Below, one piece after another: positions 16,301 through 26,333 of a stretch of DNA of 64,000 nt (position 1 is its first letter; each line of letters opens with the position of its first letter). The stretch is taken from positions 1,479,780-1,543,779 of the forward strand of contig NZ_LTBL01000001.1 in assembly GCF_018687785.1 (NCBI RefSeq). The letters are read 5' to 3'. Source of the DNA: Methanovulcanius yangii. Lineage in GTDB: Archaea > Halobacteriota > Methanomicrobia > Methanomicrobiales > Methanomicrobiaceae. Both the position numbers and the translations under genes were made by a program. The notes under the pieces are model-generated. The model did no database searches and was not told the origin of the DNA. It saw nothing but the letters and a program-made list of their open reading frames with translations.

Positions 16301-17644
16301 ATGATCACGGTCATCGGAGGAGGGCCCGCGGGACGGCTTGCCGCCCTGCGTCTTGCCGGGTTCGGCCGGGAGGTCCGTCTCATCGACGGGCGCCCGGAGG
16401 GCCTCGGCGGGCAGTGCCTCCACCACGGGTGCATGGTCATCAATGCCCATAATGATGCGGCAAAGGCCGTCGACGCCGCCCGCACGCTCGCAGGACTCGG
16501 CATCCTCGATGACACCCCTCTTCTCTCCTACGATGCCCTGAAGACGGAGATGGCAGGTATCCAGGAGACCATCGCCGCCGTCATCCATAAGGAGACCATC
16601 GAGGCGGGCGTGGAGGTCATCCGGGCCCATGCCACCGTCAGGGGAAAGGAGGTCTTCCTCGATGGCAAACGGCAGACGCCCTCCGAAGCCATCCTGATTG
16701 CAACGGGGTCACGGCCGTCCGTCCCCGACATTCCCGGAACCGGCCTTCCCGGCGTCTACAGCGCCCATACCCTGCATCACCTTCGCCGCCTTCCCGAACG
16801 GATGGTGATCATCGGCGGCGGCGTGGTTGCCTGCGAGTATGCCTATGCGTTTGCCGCCTACGGGACCGCTGTCACCATGGTGGTCAGAAGTGAGCTTCTC
16901 CGCTCGTTGTATCCGCATCTCAGGGCAGAGGTACGCCGCGATCTCGATGCGGTGACCATTCTGGAGCACTCGGACCCCTGTGCCATCGAGGGCGTTGAGA
17001 CGGCGACGGGCGTCCGCATCCGTACGGAGACCGGGGGGGAGGCGACCATCCCCTGCGATGCGGTGCTCATCGCCGCGGGCCTCGTGCCCCGGACGGAGGA
17101 TATCAATGGCATCGCCCTCGGCCCTGCGGGGGAGATCCTCGTGAACGATCGCTACGAGACATCGGTGGAGGGGGTCTATGCGGCGGGCGACGTGACCGGT
17201 CCGCCCTACCTGACGCCGGTCGCCCGCCGGGAGGGACGGGCCGCTGCGGATGCCATCCTCGGCCGGACGCCCCCACCCATCCCCGCCGCCGTACCCCAGG
17301 CAATCAAGCTTCGAAACGAGCATTCCTTCGCCTTCCTGCCGGGCCGGGAGCAGGACCCGCTCGCCATCCCCTCACCCGCAGGTCCGGGGTCCTTCTGGTC
17401 GGTACCTTCGCGCCGGACCGGCCGCGCCGTCCTCGAGGCCGACCGGACGACAGGGCACCTGACCGGATTCTACGAGGCGTCGCCGACGTCATCGACCGCG
17501 GCGGGATACCTTGCCTGGTGCATCAGCGAGGGGGTAAACGCGGATGCACTGGAATCCTTTCTGGAGGTGCACCCCTCCTCCGAGGGAGTGCCGTGGCTCA
17601 TCCGCTATATCGCCGAACTCCGGGAAAAAGAAGAAAAATTTTGA
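16301..17644 (+). CDS. FAD-dependent disulfide oxidoreductase (dihydrolipoamide dehydrogenase-like)
   Basis: The 447 residues contain the FAD fold GGGPAG (6-11), a redox pair in GGQCLHHGC (C39, C44), the NAD-binding VIIGGGVVACEYAYAF (about 168), the second FAD motif YAAGDVTGPPYLTPVARREG, and a C-terminal dimerisation domain with HPSSE in place of the usual HPTxSE. This is the class I pyridine-nucleotide disulfide oxidoreductase layout. The canonical CxxxxC spacing is kept but flanking residues differ (QCLHHGC rather than TCLNVGC), so the substrate may not be lipoamide. AGGAGGAG precedes the ATG. No 2-oxoacid dehydrogenase genes are nearby. Confidence 0.85.
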   Translation: MITVIGGGPAGRLAALRLAGFGREVRLIDGRPEGLGGQCLHHGCMVINAHNDAAKAVDAARTLAGLGILDDTPLLSYDALKTEMAGIQETIAAVIHKETIEAGVEVIRAHATVRGKEVFLDGKRQTPSEAILIATGSRPSVPDIPGTGLPGVYSAHTLHHLRRLPERMVIIGGGVVACEYAYAFAAYGTAVTMVVRSELLRSLYPHLRAEVRRDLDAVTILEHSDPCAIEGVETATGVRIRTETGGEATIPCDAVLIAAGLVPRTEDINGIALGPAGEILVNDRYETSVEGVYAAGDVTGPPYLTPVARREGRAAADAILGRTPPPIPAAVPQAIKLRNEHSFAFLPGREQDPLAIPSPAGPGSFWSVPSRRTGRAVLEADRTTGHLTGFYEASPTSSTAAGYLAWCISEGVNADALESFLEVHPSSEGVPWLIRYIAELREKEEKF

Positions 17645-17648
17645 TTGT

Positions 17649-18389
17649 TTAGTCCTCTGCCACGAGCCAGTCGTAGAAGAAGACCGCGATGAGGGCACCC
17701 ACTATCGGTCCGATGATGTAGATGGGAAACACCGACCAGACATCCGGACCGCCGAAGAGGGTATCTCCGAGGGCAGGCCCGAAACTGCGGGCGGGATTGA
17801 GGGACGACCCCGTAATGCCTCCCACGACGGTGATGATGCCGGCGACGGTCAGCCCGATGATGAGCCCCGCAAACCCGGGCGGCGCCTTCTCGTCGACGGC
17901 CACACCCATGATGACGAGCATCAGGAGGAACGTGCCGACGATCTCTGCGAGGATCGCCATTGCATAGGTAATCCCCGCCGCCGGTGCCGTCGCCCCCAGC
18001 CCGCCGATCTCGTAGGCGGGTGGGCCGATGATCAGTGCGAAGAGGATACTTGCGATTGCCGCCCCGATGAGCTGCGCAATGATATACGCGACGGTGTCTT
18101 TTGTCCCGAACCGCCGCGTCGCCCAGAGGGCGATCGTCACGGCCGGATTGATGTGGGCACCGGAGATCCGGCCCATCGCATAGATGGCTGCGGCAATGGC
18201 GAGGCCGAACCCGAGACCAATGGCCAGCCAGTCAGCGAGACCGCCGAGTGTGCCGATCGACCCCCCGCCGAAGAGCCCGGAATTGGTGTCTGCAATGATG
18301 AGCGTCATCACCGCCGACCCACAGCCGAAGAAGACCAGGATCATGGTGCCCACCAGTTCGGCAACCGAACGGCGCATCAGCGATGCCAT
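17649..18389 (-). CDS. aqpM: Aquaporin AqpM
   Basis: The 246 residues equal the length of Methanothermobacter AqpM. Six helices carry two NPA half-helices: HINPAVT (N81-P82-A83) and SLNPARSFGP (N198-P199-A200). The family conducts water and, weakly, glycerol; passage of small gases such as CO2 or H2S has been proposed. It converges with the oxidoreductase (4-bp gap) and its start is 3 bp after the DUF2180 stop, so it is transcribed with DUF2180 and probably DUF2193. Confidence 0.93.
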   Translation of the reverse strand: MASLMRRSVAELVGTMILVFFGCGSAVMTLIIADTNSGLFGGGSIGTLGGLADWLAIGLGFGLAIAAAIYAMGRISGAHINPAVTIALWATRRFGTKDTVAYIIAQLIGAAIASILFALIIGPPAYEIGGLGATAPAAGITYAMAILAEIVGTFLLMLVIMGVAVDEKAPPGFAGLIIGLTVAGIITVVGGITGSSLNPARSFGPALGDTLFGGPDVWSVFPIYIIGPIVGALIAVFFYDWLVAED

Positions 18390-18392
18390 GTC

Positions 18393-18611
18393 CTATGTCC
18401 CTCCTTTCTCGTGCAGGGCCGCATGGCAGTCGCCGCAGAGAATCCTTGGCAGCGTCTTCTTCTCCTTTTTCATCGGGAAGGGATAGCCACCTTCCCACAT
18501 AGGCATCTCCTCACGGATCGCATGGTCCATGCACAGCCCCATGCCGCAGACGATGCAGATGGCGACCGCCTCGGTGTCCTTTCCTCCCTTGGCACATACA
18601 TAGCATTTCAT
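18393..18611 (-). CDS. DUF2180 zinc-ribbon protein
   Basis: From ATG 18611 this is 72 residues with CYVC at the N-terminus, then CIVCGMGLCMDH and near the end CGDCH, giving at least six cysteines plus histidines for one or two zinc sites. It matches the archaeal DUF2180 family. The ATG is preferred to the GTG at 18617 because GGAGG lies 8 bases upstream of it but only 2 before the GTG. It lies between DUF2193 (about 60 bp upstream) and aqpM (3 bp downstream). A chaperone or sensor role for the neighbouring protein is possible. Confidence 0.82.
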   Translation of the reverse strand: MKCYVCAKGGKDTEAVAICIVCGMGLCMDHAIREEMPMWEGGYPFPMKKEKKTLPRILCGDCHAALHEKGGT

Positions 18612-18673
18612 TCTCACTACCTCCGTTTCCGGGAGTGGCCCGGGGACGGCGTGGCGGTGTGAGGGGGAGCCCC

Positions 18674-20173
18674 TCAGACCGCCTCACGGTACTGGCAGTA
18701 TTCGTGCCGGAAGTCAACACATGATGCCGAGGCACAGCTCTTGCAGGCACGCACCGGTGCCGCCGCCTTCGCCTTGTCGAGGGCGATGACGTTCGTCATC
18801 ATCGTCGCCGTCACCGGCTCCGACGTGAGCAGGCACGGGTAATCGGCAAGGCTCATGAGCGCTGCGAACCGGACGGTGATGGCACAGGCCGGATAGACAT
18901 AACGCTGCGGGTTCATGATGACCTCGTTCTTCGTCAGGGGCGAAAGGTCGATGGGGAGACCGCTGACGTTGGGCCTCATGTCTCCTCCGCTGCCATTCTT
19001 CACCCTGCGGGCACGGTCCATGATGTTCCATCCGCGGTAGACCATGTCCATGAAGTCACAGTTGTGCAGTTCGGCTGCCGCACCACGGGTCGGATAGAGC
19101 TGCACATAGTTGTGGAAGCGGCGGGTGAGGAGCTCGACGACCGTCAGGCCGTTGAAGCCGTCCATCTCGAGGAGATACTCGGCCGCTGCCGCCCCGGAAC
19201 CGGTTGCAAGCGAGAGCACCTGCCCGGGGTTGGTGAACTTCGGGAGGGCCGCACGCAGCGATGTCTCCATCACTTCGGTAACGCTCTCGATGATTGCCAT
19301 TACCATATCGTCCTTGCACATGTTGTACGTGGACTGGGCGATGTGGTGGGCGATATCTCCCACACAGTAGGCGGGAACAGTGACGATGTTTGCATAGTGA
19401 ACATCGTCATCGACTGCCGCCTTGACATAGGGGAGCATCCGGTCCCGGTAGGTCGCCATGTACTTGCGGACATCGAAGGAGTCGACACCGGCGCCATCCA
19501 TGAGCTTTGCCTGAGCCTCGACCGGTGTCTCGTAGATCGCCTGAAGCTGAGCAATCTCCTTGTCTACGGCAGCGGCGAGGGTATCGCCTGCTTCGACGGC
19601 ATGGGCAAAGACCTCCCCCACACCGTAGGAGGTGTTCATCCCCCATGATTTTGCCGCAAGAATCGCCTTCTTGTGGTCGGCGGGGATGTCCGTCTTCTGG
19701 AGAATCTGGTTGACCACGTTGGAGGTCGACCCCGGAATAAGGGCGAAGTCCACCACACAGGTCGGGCCGTAGAATCCCGCATACCTGCGGGCGGATTCAA
19801 GACCGATGAGGGCTTCGGACTTCTTAATCTGTGCAATGAAGGTATCGAGGCTCTTCTTGAAGGCTTCGTCCTCGTCACAGAGGATCTCCAGGACGACCGG
19901 CGTCTGGTAATGTTCGACGAACGGGTCATCCTCCGGCTTGACGAAGTCCGTCAGCCCCTTCAGGGTGTCGAAGTGGGCATTCACCGACTGTACATGCAGG
20001 TCGATAACCGCCTTGGACTGGTCGCCTTCCGCCTTCATTTTATTGACGGCATCGACGTATCCCTGCCCGTCGGCCACCTTGAACGGCCCGCCGCGCTTTG
20101 CTTTCAGGATGTTGACGTCGGCTCGCTGGGCGCCCATCGCCTCGTCAATCATCTTCTTGTAGAGTTTTTCCAT
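18674..20173 (-). CDS. DUF2193 family protein
   Basis: The 499-residue soluble protein matches DUF2193, known mainly from methanogens and without an assigned function. It is largely helical, with conserved-looking blocks GFYGPTCVVDFALIPGSTSN, AAKSWGMNTSYGVGEVFAHAV, VPAYCVGDIAHHIAQSTYN and LATGSGAAAAEYLLEMDGFNG. The C-terminus has a cysteine cluster (CKSCASASCVDFRHEYC) that could bind an Fe-S cluster or metal. ATG 20173 has GAGGTGG 5-6 bases upstream; a GTG three codons earlier is closer and less likely. Upstream lie a clear TATA box and an 8-bp inverted repeat. It is followed by DUF2180 and aqpM. Confidence 0.85.
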   Translation of the reverse strand: MEKLYKKMIDEAMGAQRADVNILKAKRGGPFKVADGQGYVDAVNKMKAEGDQSKAVIDLHVQSVNAHFDTLKGLTDFVKPEDDPFVEHYQTPVVLEILCDEDEAFKKSLDTFIAQIKKSEALIGLESARRYAGFYGPTCVVDFALIPGSTSNVVNQILQKTDIPADHKKAILAAKSWGMNTSYGVGEVFAHAVEAGDTLAAAVDKEIAQLQAIYETPVEAQAKLMDGAGVDSFDVRKYMATYRDRMLPYVKAAVDDDVHYANIVTVPAYCVGDIAHHIAQSTYNMCKDDMVMAIIESVTEVMETSLRAALPKFTNPGQVLSLATGSGAAAAEYLLEMDGFNGLTVVELLTRRFHNYVQLYPTRGAAAELHNCDFMDMVYRGWNIMDRARRVKNGSGGDMRPNVSGLPIDLSPLTKNEVIMNPQRYVYPACAITVRFAALMSLADYPCLLTSEPVTATMMTNVIALDKAKAAAPVRACKSCASASCVDFRHEYCQYREAV

Positions 20174-20285
20174 ACATACCACCTCACATAGCGGTGATGC
20201 CCCTTATTGTGTGGCACCAGATAAGGCTATCTATAGTGCCACAAAACTACTAATAATCGTAAAATTTCCAATATAAAAGTTAATA
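20174..20285 (-). promoter_or_regulatory. DUF2193 promoter with inverted repeat TGTGGCAC/GTGCCACA
   Basis: On the minus strand CTTTTATATTGG (about 20268-20280) is a good TATA box. Perfect 8-bp arms TGTGGCAC (20210-20217) and GTGCCACA (20236-20243) flank an 18-base spacer, lying just downstream of the expected transcription start. They could be an operator or a 5'-leader hairpin. Confidence 0.6.
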
Positions 20286-20370
20286 TGGTTTAATTTTATT
20301 GATCAACACACAAATCGGGGATAGATCAGATATCCGTGCTGTTTCAGACGGAGATCACGAAAAATACGCC

Positions 20371-20664
20371 TCAGCTTCCCGCAGGATCATCCATCTTCCT
20401 GTCGATCCATGCGGCGATGATCGCCCTGAGATCCTCCCTTCCGGGATTCTCCGGTGCCTTTTTTCGAACCTCTTCCTCGAGCTCGTCGAGGAGAGGATGG
20501 ATCACATCCTGTACCATATCCGCGGCCCGTACCCCTTCCATATCCTGCGCCCGGTGCCGAAGCAGGGCGGCAAGGTGGTCCATCTCACCGGTCATGATGA
20601 GGATCGTTTCCAGGTTCATCGCCCCCATCTCCGGTTCGCCGGGGTTTGTTGTTCCGTCTGTCAT
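20371..20664 (-). CDS. Small hypothetical helical protein
   Basis: From ATG 20664 there are 97 residues: an N-terminal MTDGTTNPGEPEMGAM, then amphipathic helices (LETILIMTGEMDHLAALLRHRAQDMEGV, VIHPLLDELEEEVRKKAPE, LRAIIAAWIDRKM). GGGAGCGG sits about 4 bases before the ATG, which favours this start over the longer frame. It has no cysteines or membrane segments. I recognise no family. It is acidic and may be a small DNA-free regulatory or partner protein. Support is moderate: base composition and ribosome site fit, but homologues were not checked. Confidence 0.5.
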   Translation of the reverse strand: MTDGTTNPGEPEMGAMNLETILIMTGEMDHLAALLRHRAQDMEGVRAADMVQDVIHPLLDELEEEVRKKAPENPGREDLRAIIAAWIDRKMDDPAGS

Positions 20665-21394
20665 AATCCGCTCCCTGCCGGTCTGTCGGCAAAAATCAGC
20701 CCCAATCACCACCGACCATACCGGGGGTAGAATGTGGCCGTTCCCGCACATTAATGCATCCCCCTGTGCGAATGGGCGAACCAGCCGCCCATTTTGCCTA
20801 TCGTTATTGCATATCAGATTAAGGAAACCATAAATAACTGAAACATCCTATAAAAATATGGCAGAGTCATGCCGGTACATTATGTACTGATACTCCCCGG
20901 AAATGAGTGAAGAAGATCCATCCAAACACTAGGACAACCTCGGTAATTCCTGACGCTGCCGCCTGATCCCCAAACAGGTGGCCAAAGCCTCTATCGAATC
21001 ATGTTGTTCACCTCTTCAACAAACACCCCCCAAATGTTACATTGAGGAGATATTCCCATTCTCATTCCCGGGCACGCCGGAAGGGTACCGGACATATTAT
21101 CCGGTACGGGCATCGTCGTCTGCCGCCTAACAGGACCGGATGCATACGGGTACCCCCAACATCCCTGTGCTCCGCATATAATCCCCCTTCCGGCACACCC
21201 CACCTCTTGTCACCGTTTTCCCATCATTCAATTATGCCGGTAAAACCCGTCTTTACCCTTGACAGGATGGCCGGACATCCCGGCGCAACGGAGTGTCAAC
21301 GCCGATGCCGGCGGTATGCTCCTGAACATAAGAGAAATTAATGCCATAGAAGAACCACATTTCCTCACGACCTCCGCGGGAGTGATGTTGGCCT
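20665..21394. other. Large intergenic gap; possible ncRNA or decayed gene
   Basis: The 730 bp before the TPR gene hold no convincing coding frame. A strong TATA-like CCTATAAAAATATGG (20847-20861) on the plus strand is followed at the expected start distance by the perfect palindrome GTACATTATGTAC (20875-20887). A nine-codon frame starting ATGAGTGAAGAAGATCC follows at about 20903. The rest has no protein or RNA signature I recognise. It may be a remnant or an untranslated RNA. Confidence 0.4.
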
Positions 21395-24300
21395 ATGGCG
21401 ATTTTTGATAATATCTTCGGGCAGGGAAGCGGCCCGGACCCCTGGATCGAGAAGGGGAAGGCAAGCTTCGGACAGGGGAAGTACGAGGAGGCGCGCAGGC
21501 ACTTCGACAAGGCCCTTGAACTCAACGACAACAACCCGGGCATCCACTATCTGCGCGGCCAGGCACTCTTCAATCTGGGGGACATGCGGGGAGCGGAGGC
21601 GTCCTTTAGGAGATGCGTGGCCATGGTACCGGACGACATCCCCTCATGGGAGGCGCTCGGTGCGGCACTGATGCGCGAGGGGAACTACGAAGGGGCGATC
21701 GAGTGCCACGACCGCGTGCTCGCAGCGAAGAAGGCGGACCTGCATACCTCCCTCCAGAAGGTGCGCTGCCTCGAACACCTGGGAAGCTACGCCCGGGCGG
21801 CATCGCTGATGGAGGACGTGGCGGCCCTCCAGCCGGACGACATGGCATTTCGCGAGGAGGCGGGACGGCTGGCCCTCATCGCCGGGAACTTCGCCGACGC
21901 GTCGTCCCATTTTGCCGCCGTCCTGAAGTTCAGGCCCGATGACGCCCATCTCCTCGCCTCGGCGGCTGAGGCCGCCCAGAAGAAGGGGGACAACGAGGCG
22001 GCCGCCGATCTCTACCGCCGGGCGATTGCCGCCGAACCGGAGGACCGGGGCACCACGATGCGCCTTGCCCTCCTCTATGACATGCTCGGCCGTCACAGCG
22101 ATGCCGCGGAGGCCTACCGGAAGGTGCAGCTCGCCGACCCGGACAACCCGACCGCTGGGTTTCTCCCGGGCCGCGTGCCTCTTCTTCCGGGGCGATTACC
22201 GCGAGTGCACCCGGGCTCTTGAGATCGTGACGAAGAAGAACCCGGAGGACGTGAATGCATGGTACATCATGGGGGCGGCGTTCGAGGCGACGGGCGAATT
22301 CGCCCGCGCCGGGGAGTCTTTCGATGCGATGCTCAAGATCGACCAGGAGAACAGCCTTGCCTGGTACCATCGCGGCATCGCCATGATCAACACCGGCCGC
22401 TACGAAGACGCCCTCTACAGCTTCGAGAAGGTGATGACCGGCGGCGGAGGTGACAGTGCAATGTCCTGGATCAACACCGAGGCGGACCTCAACCTCTTCG
22501 GCCAGGAGACATCGAAGCGGCAGGCGGTGGCCCGGACGATGGACATCGACGTCCGGGAAAATGCCCTCCTTGAACGGCAGGCGGATGCATATATGCACCT
22601 GAGGAAGTACCGCGAGGCGCTCACCGTCTATACGCGGCTTCTCGACGCCGACCGCAACAATGTCGACGCATGGCGCAACAAGGCAGAGGCGCTCATGAAT
22701 ATGGGCGACTACGAGCGGGCCGCCGAGGCGCTTACGAAGGTGACGACGGCCTACCCCACGGACTGGCCGGCCCTGACGATGCTCGGCGACGCCTGGATGA
22801 AGACGGGGAATCCCGCAAAGGCAGAGGAGGTCTACCACAAGGTGGTCGGGGCGGGACACGGAGATATCGGCACGGTGCGCAGGCTCGGGGAGATGTACCA
22901 GAACAGCGGGCGCCACGAAGAGGCGCTTGCCCTCTTCGATGAAGTCCTCGCCGTCCACCCCGCCGATGCCGGCACCCAGGTCCTCAAGGCGGCATCCCTC
23001 CTCGAACTCGGCCAGTACCACGAGGCCCTTGCGGCCTACGAGGCGGTCGGGGGCAAGCACGCCCGCGACCTGACCGTGCTCCGGTCGATGGCGACGGCCT
23101 TCGAACATCTCGGCATGTATCCCGACGCCCTTGCGATGATTGATCAGGCGCTCGCGATTGCTCCGCGGGACATCAGCCTCTTCTCCCAGAAGGCGGGACT
23201 TCTCGAGAAGGCCGGCGAACTCGAGGCCGCGGCCGAGTACTATACCCGTGTCGTCGAGGAGGAACCGGGACGAGCCGGGGCCACCCTCCGGTTCGGGGAA
23301 TCGCTCAAGTGCCTGGGGAAGTTCGATGAGGCGATCTACTTCTACCAGCGCTCGCTCGAGCGCAACAAGGAGGACCCGGATGCATGGATTGCGCTCGGGA
23401 ACGCCTATCTGAGAAAGGGCGATCCCGCCCATGCCCACCGGTGCATGGAGAAGGCCGAAGCCCTTCGCCCGGACGACCCGGTGATCCGGTTCGAGCACGG
23501 ATGGATTCTCGCAAAGATGCGGATGTACCCCGAGGCGATCGCCGCCTTCGACGAGGCGCTCGCCCGCAACCCCGACCACGCCCCCTCACTTCGGGAGCGG
23601 GCAAATGCCCTCCTTGAAAGCGGCAGGCCGGATGAGGCGGCAAAAGGGCTCACCGGGTACCTCGCCCTCGTCCCGGACGACACCTCCGCCCGCATCCTTC
23701 TCGGGCATGCTGAGGAACAGAACGGCAACTACGAAGAAGCGATTGCCCGGTACCGCGAGGCGCTGGAGGCAAACCCGAAGGACACGGACACATGGCTGCG
23801 CCTCGCAGGGGCCTTCATGCACGAGGGCCGGTACGGGGAGGTCGCCGATGTTGCGGCCGCGGTGACCGAAGAGGACCCTGCAAGCCGGGCGGCCTGGGAG
23901 TTCCGCGCAGCCGCACTGGAGCGCCTCGGGCGCTACCAGGAAGCCATCGCCGCGTGCCGCAAGCTGATCTCCTTTGACGAGGGCGACACCCTTGCCCGCT
24001 CACGGCTGGCAGGAGCCCTCCTCAAGTCGGCGAATTATGCGGAGGCCGCAGAGGCATATGCCGCGGTCGTTGCGGCAGAACCGGAAAACGCCGAGGCCCG
24101 GTACCTGATGGCCGAGGCGCTTCTTGCCTCCGGGCAGTACAAAGACGCCCTCCGGGTCGTCCGGGAGATCCGCGGGCTCTCGCCACGGTCCCCGGTTCCC
24201 CCCTTCCTGTCGGCCCGCATCAACGAGCGGCTCGGCCTCTTCGATGACGCGGCAGAGGATTACCGAAGCTCCATCGAGCTCGACCGGAAGAACCCGGCGT

Positions 24301-24644
24301 TCTGGTGTGCCTATGGCCTCCTTCTCGATGCAGTGGGACGCTACCAGGAGGCGGGCAAGGCCTTCGAGACGGTCCTCGAAACAGACCCCGAAAATATCAC
24401 CGCCCTCTACGGAAAGGGCATCGCCCTCGCCGACATCGGCAGGCACGAAATGGCCGTGGAGGCATTCAAAAAGGTGATCGCCCGGAATCCGGCCTTCACC
24501 GCGGCCGCAACGAGAATGGGGGCGTCGCTTGCCTGCCTGGGCAGATATGAAGAGGCGGCGGAGGCCTTCGCCACCCTCGCCGAACCGGAACCTCCGGCAG
24601 AAAAGACGGGCCCTGCCACCTCCCCCACGTCCGATTTTGACTGA
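21395..24644 (+). pseudogene. Giant TPR-repeat protein with a +1 frameshift (1,082 residues if corrected)
   Basis: Two overlapping frames form one protein. The first runs from ATG 21395 (GGGAGTGAT ribosome site upstream) through DPDNPTAGF; the second continues as SRAACLFFRGDYREC to 24644. Removing one base in the CTGGGTTTCTCCCGGG stretch (22155-22170) restores a continuous chain of about 27 tetratricopeptide repeats (pattern W-x-x-x-G-x-A-x-x-x-x-x-x-x-Y-x-x-A-x-x-x-Y). TPR arrays are scaffolds for protein assembly. The shift may be a real mutation, phase variation, programmed frameshifting or an assembly error at the G/T runs. Both halves remain repeat-perfect, so decay, if real, is recent. 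Confidence 0.85.
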
Positions 24645-24669
24645 CCGGCAGGAAACCGGGACATACCCC

Positions 24670-26106
24670 TTATTTTGATGCCGCCTCTTCACGCCGTGCG
24701 TCGCTGAATATCAGGAGACGACCGTCTTCGCCTTCATAGACAATCGGAAGCACCCGGACACGGGCGCTGACCTTTCCTGCGCAGGCGGCCCAGGGGGCGG
24801 GTTCGCTCTCCGCGAGGGAGGGTTCCGGGAGCGTGCCCCCGAAGAAGAGGGTGGCAAATGAGATGCCGCGGAGGCGTCCGGGGTCGGGGATGCCGGCAAG
24901 GGCGGCCATCGGATGGTTGGCAAAGACGATCTCCCCCTTTTCACCGAGAACGGCGACCGGGACGCCCACCCCTTCCGCGAGGAGCCGGAACGATTCGCGT
25001 ACCATGTGCATCCAGCGGTCGTCGAGACAGCTGACCACCAGACGCTCCGGCTCCTCCCCCTCTCCGGAGACCCGCACCGCCCGGATGCGCAGGTGGACGG
25101 CGCCGTCCCTGCCGGTGACGGCATGACCATAGCCGGTGCCGGTCTGCATCGCATCGCCGATGATGGCCCGTACGGCGTCATGGTCGCCGATGAAGTCGCC
25201 GAAGGCCATACCGACCGCCGCCGTCCCGGCCTCCCCGAAGATCGCCGTCGTACTGCCGCTGGTGGAGAGGATCTCTCCTTGCGGCGTGAGGACAAAGATG
25301 GCGCAGGGGAGGCTTTCGATGAGGGCGTGGAGAAGCCTGAGCTCCCCCTGCCCCCGCCTGAGTTCGGAGACATCCCGGAAGATGCCCCGGGTCGAGAGGG
25401 GGTTGCCGTTGTCGCACCGGCAGTTGACGCTCCCCTCCAGGTAGACCCTTCTCCCGTCGCGTGTGAGATAGGTGGTACGGAACCGCGAGTGCTCGGCACA
25501 GTTCATCAGTCCTGCGAAGAGGTGCATGTACTCGTCGAGGGATTCGGGGGCGACGACGTCGAAGATCGTCATCGAGTTGATCTCCTCTTCCGTATAGCCG
25601 AGCGTCTCCCGCCAGGCACGGTTCACATGGATGATCGTCCCGTCCGGACGGACCGATTCGATCAGGTCATTTGCGTGTTCGACGAGATCGAAGAACCGGA
25701 TCTCGCTCTGGGCGAGTTTTTGTTCCATCTGCCGTTTCTGAACGGCAATTCTCAGCTGGTTCGTGATGTCGGTGAAGATCTCCCTGACCGCGATGCCCTT
25801 GCGCTGGTATCCTGTGGCTCCTGCATTGAGGGCCTCGATGACCACCTCCTCTTCCGACTTGCCCGTGAGGATGAAGAAGGGAATGTCGTCGTACCGTGCC
25901 CGGACCTCCCGGAGAAACTCGACCCCGTTCATCCCCGGCATGTGATAATCCGAGACGATGGCGTCATATTCCGATACCGCGAGCTTTTCAAGGGCCCCTT
26001 TCCCGGACGTGGCCGTATCCACCTGAATATCGCCGTCCTTTTCCAGAAAGAGTCTGCCTGCCTTGAGCACGTCCTCTTCTTCATCCACCATCAGCACTCG
26101 AAACAC
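24670..26106 (-). CDS. Response regulator with PAS domains, no kinase or DNA-binding domain
   Basis: From GTG 26106 the product has 478 residues. A receiver domain (1-120) has acidic VDEEED, phospho-acceptor D53 in SDYHMPGMN, and the K in RKGIAVREIF. Three PAS-like domains follow: about 132-250 (LVEHANDLIESVRPDGTIIHVNRAWRETLGYTEEEI), 255-365 (LLHALIESLPCAIFVLTPQGEIL), and 370-470 (FRLLAEGVGVPVAVLGEKGEIVFAN). It ends without a histidine kinase. The GTG is chosen because AGGTGAGG lies 5 bases upstream; ATG 26124 is an alternative. Methanogens often use such receiver-PAS proteins as adaptors. No partner kinase is in view. Confidence 0.87.
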   Translation of the reverse strand: MFRVLMVDEEEDVLKAGRLFLEKDGDIQVDTATSGKGALEKLAVSEYDAIVSDYHMPGMNGVEFLREVRARYDDIPFFILTGKSEEEVVIEALNAGATGYQRKGIAVREIFTDITNQLRIAVQKRQMEQKLAQSEIRFFDLVEHANDLIESVRPDGTIIHVNRAWRETLGYTEEEINSMTIFDVVAPESLDEYMHLFAGLMNCAEHSRFRTTYLTRDGRRVYLEGSVNCRCDNGNPLSTRGIFRDVSELRRGQGELRLLHALIESLPCAIFVLTPQGEILSTSGSTTAIFGEAGTAAVGMAFGDFIGDHDAVRAIIGDAMQTGTGYGHAVTGRDGAVHLRIRAVRVSGEGEEPERLVVSCLDDRWMHMVRESFRLLAEGVGVPVAVLGEKGEIVFANHPMAALAGIPDPGRLRGISFATLFFGGTLPEPSLAESEPAPWAACAGKVSARVRVLPIVYEGEDGRLLIFSDARREEAASK

Positions 26107-26287
26107 TACAACCTCACCTGCCATTCCTGACCCCTTGCAGCGCTTCCCACGCCGCATAGGATAAACAACCGCAATATGTCCTGTCTATTAGAAAAATGTT
26201 ACCAAGAGCGGTGATATTCTGCGCTTTTAAGAGAATTTTTGTCCCGACGGGGATGAATCGGCCATTTCGGGGGGATGTATTGGATTA

Positions 26288-26333
26288 ATTTTATAAGCAC
26301 ACAATAAATATCCATATGCTTACAGGTAATTCT
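26288..26333 (+). promoter_or_regulatory. Promoter and ribosome site of the first DUF4013 gene
   Basis: TTTTATAAG (26289-26297) is a good TATA box. AGGTAATTCT before ATG 26334 supports that start over the upstream in-frame ATG at 26316, which would lie at or before the transcription start. Confidence 0.5.

Noticed and set aside
20991-21203. A 70-residue minus-strand frame ending GVFVEEVNNMIR
   Set aside because: It looks protein-like only at the end, with no start signal or homology; possibly a remnant but not supportable.
21930-23579. A 549-residue minus-strand frame
   Set aside because: It is the shadow of the TPR gene, whose repeats make the antisense frame look periodic.
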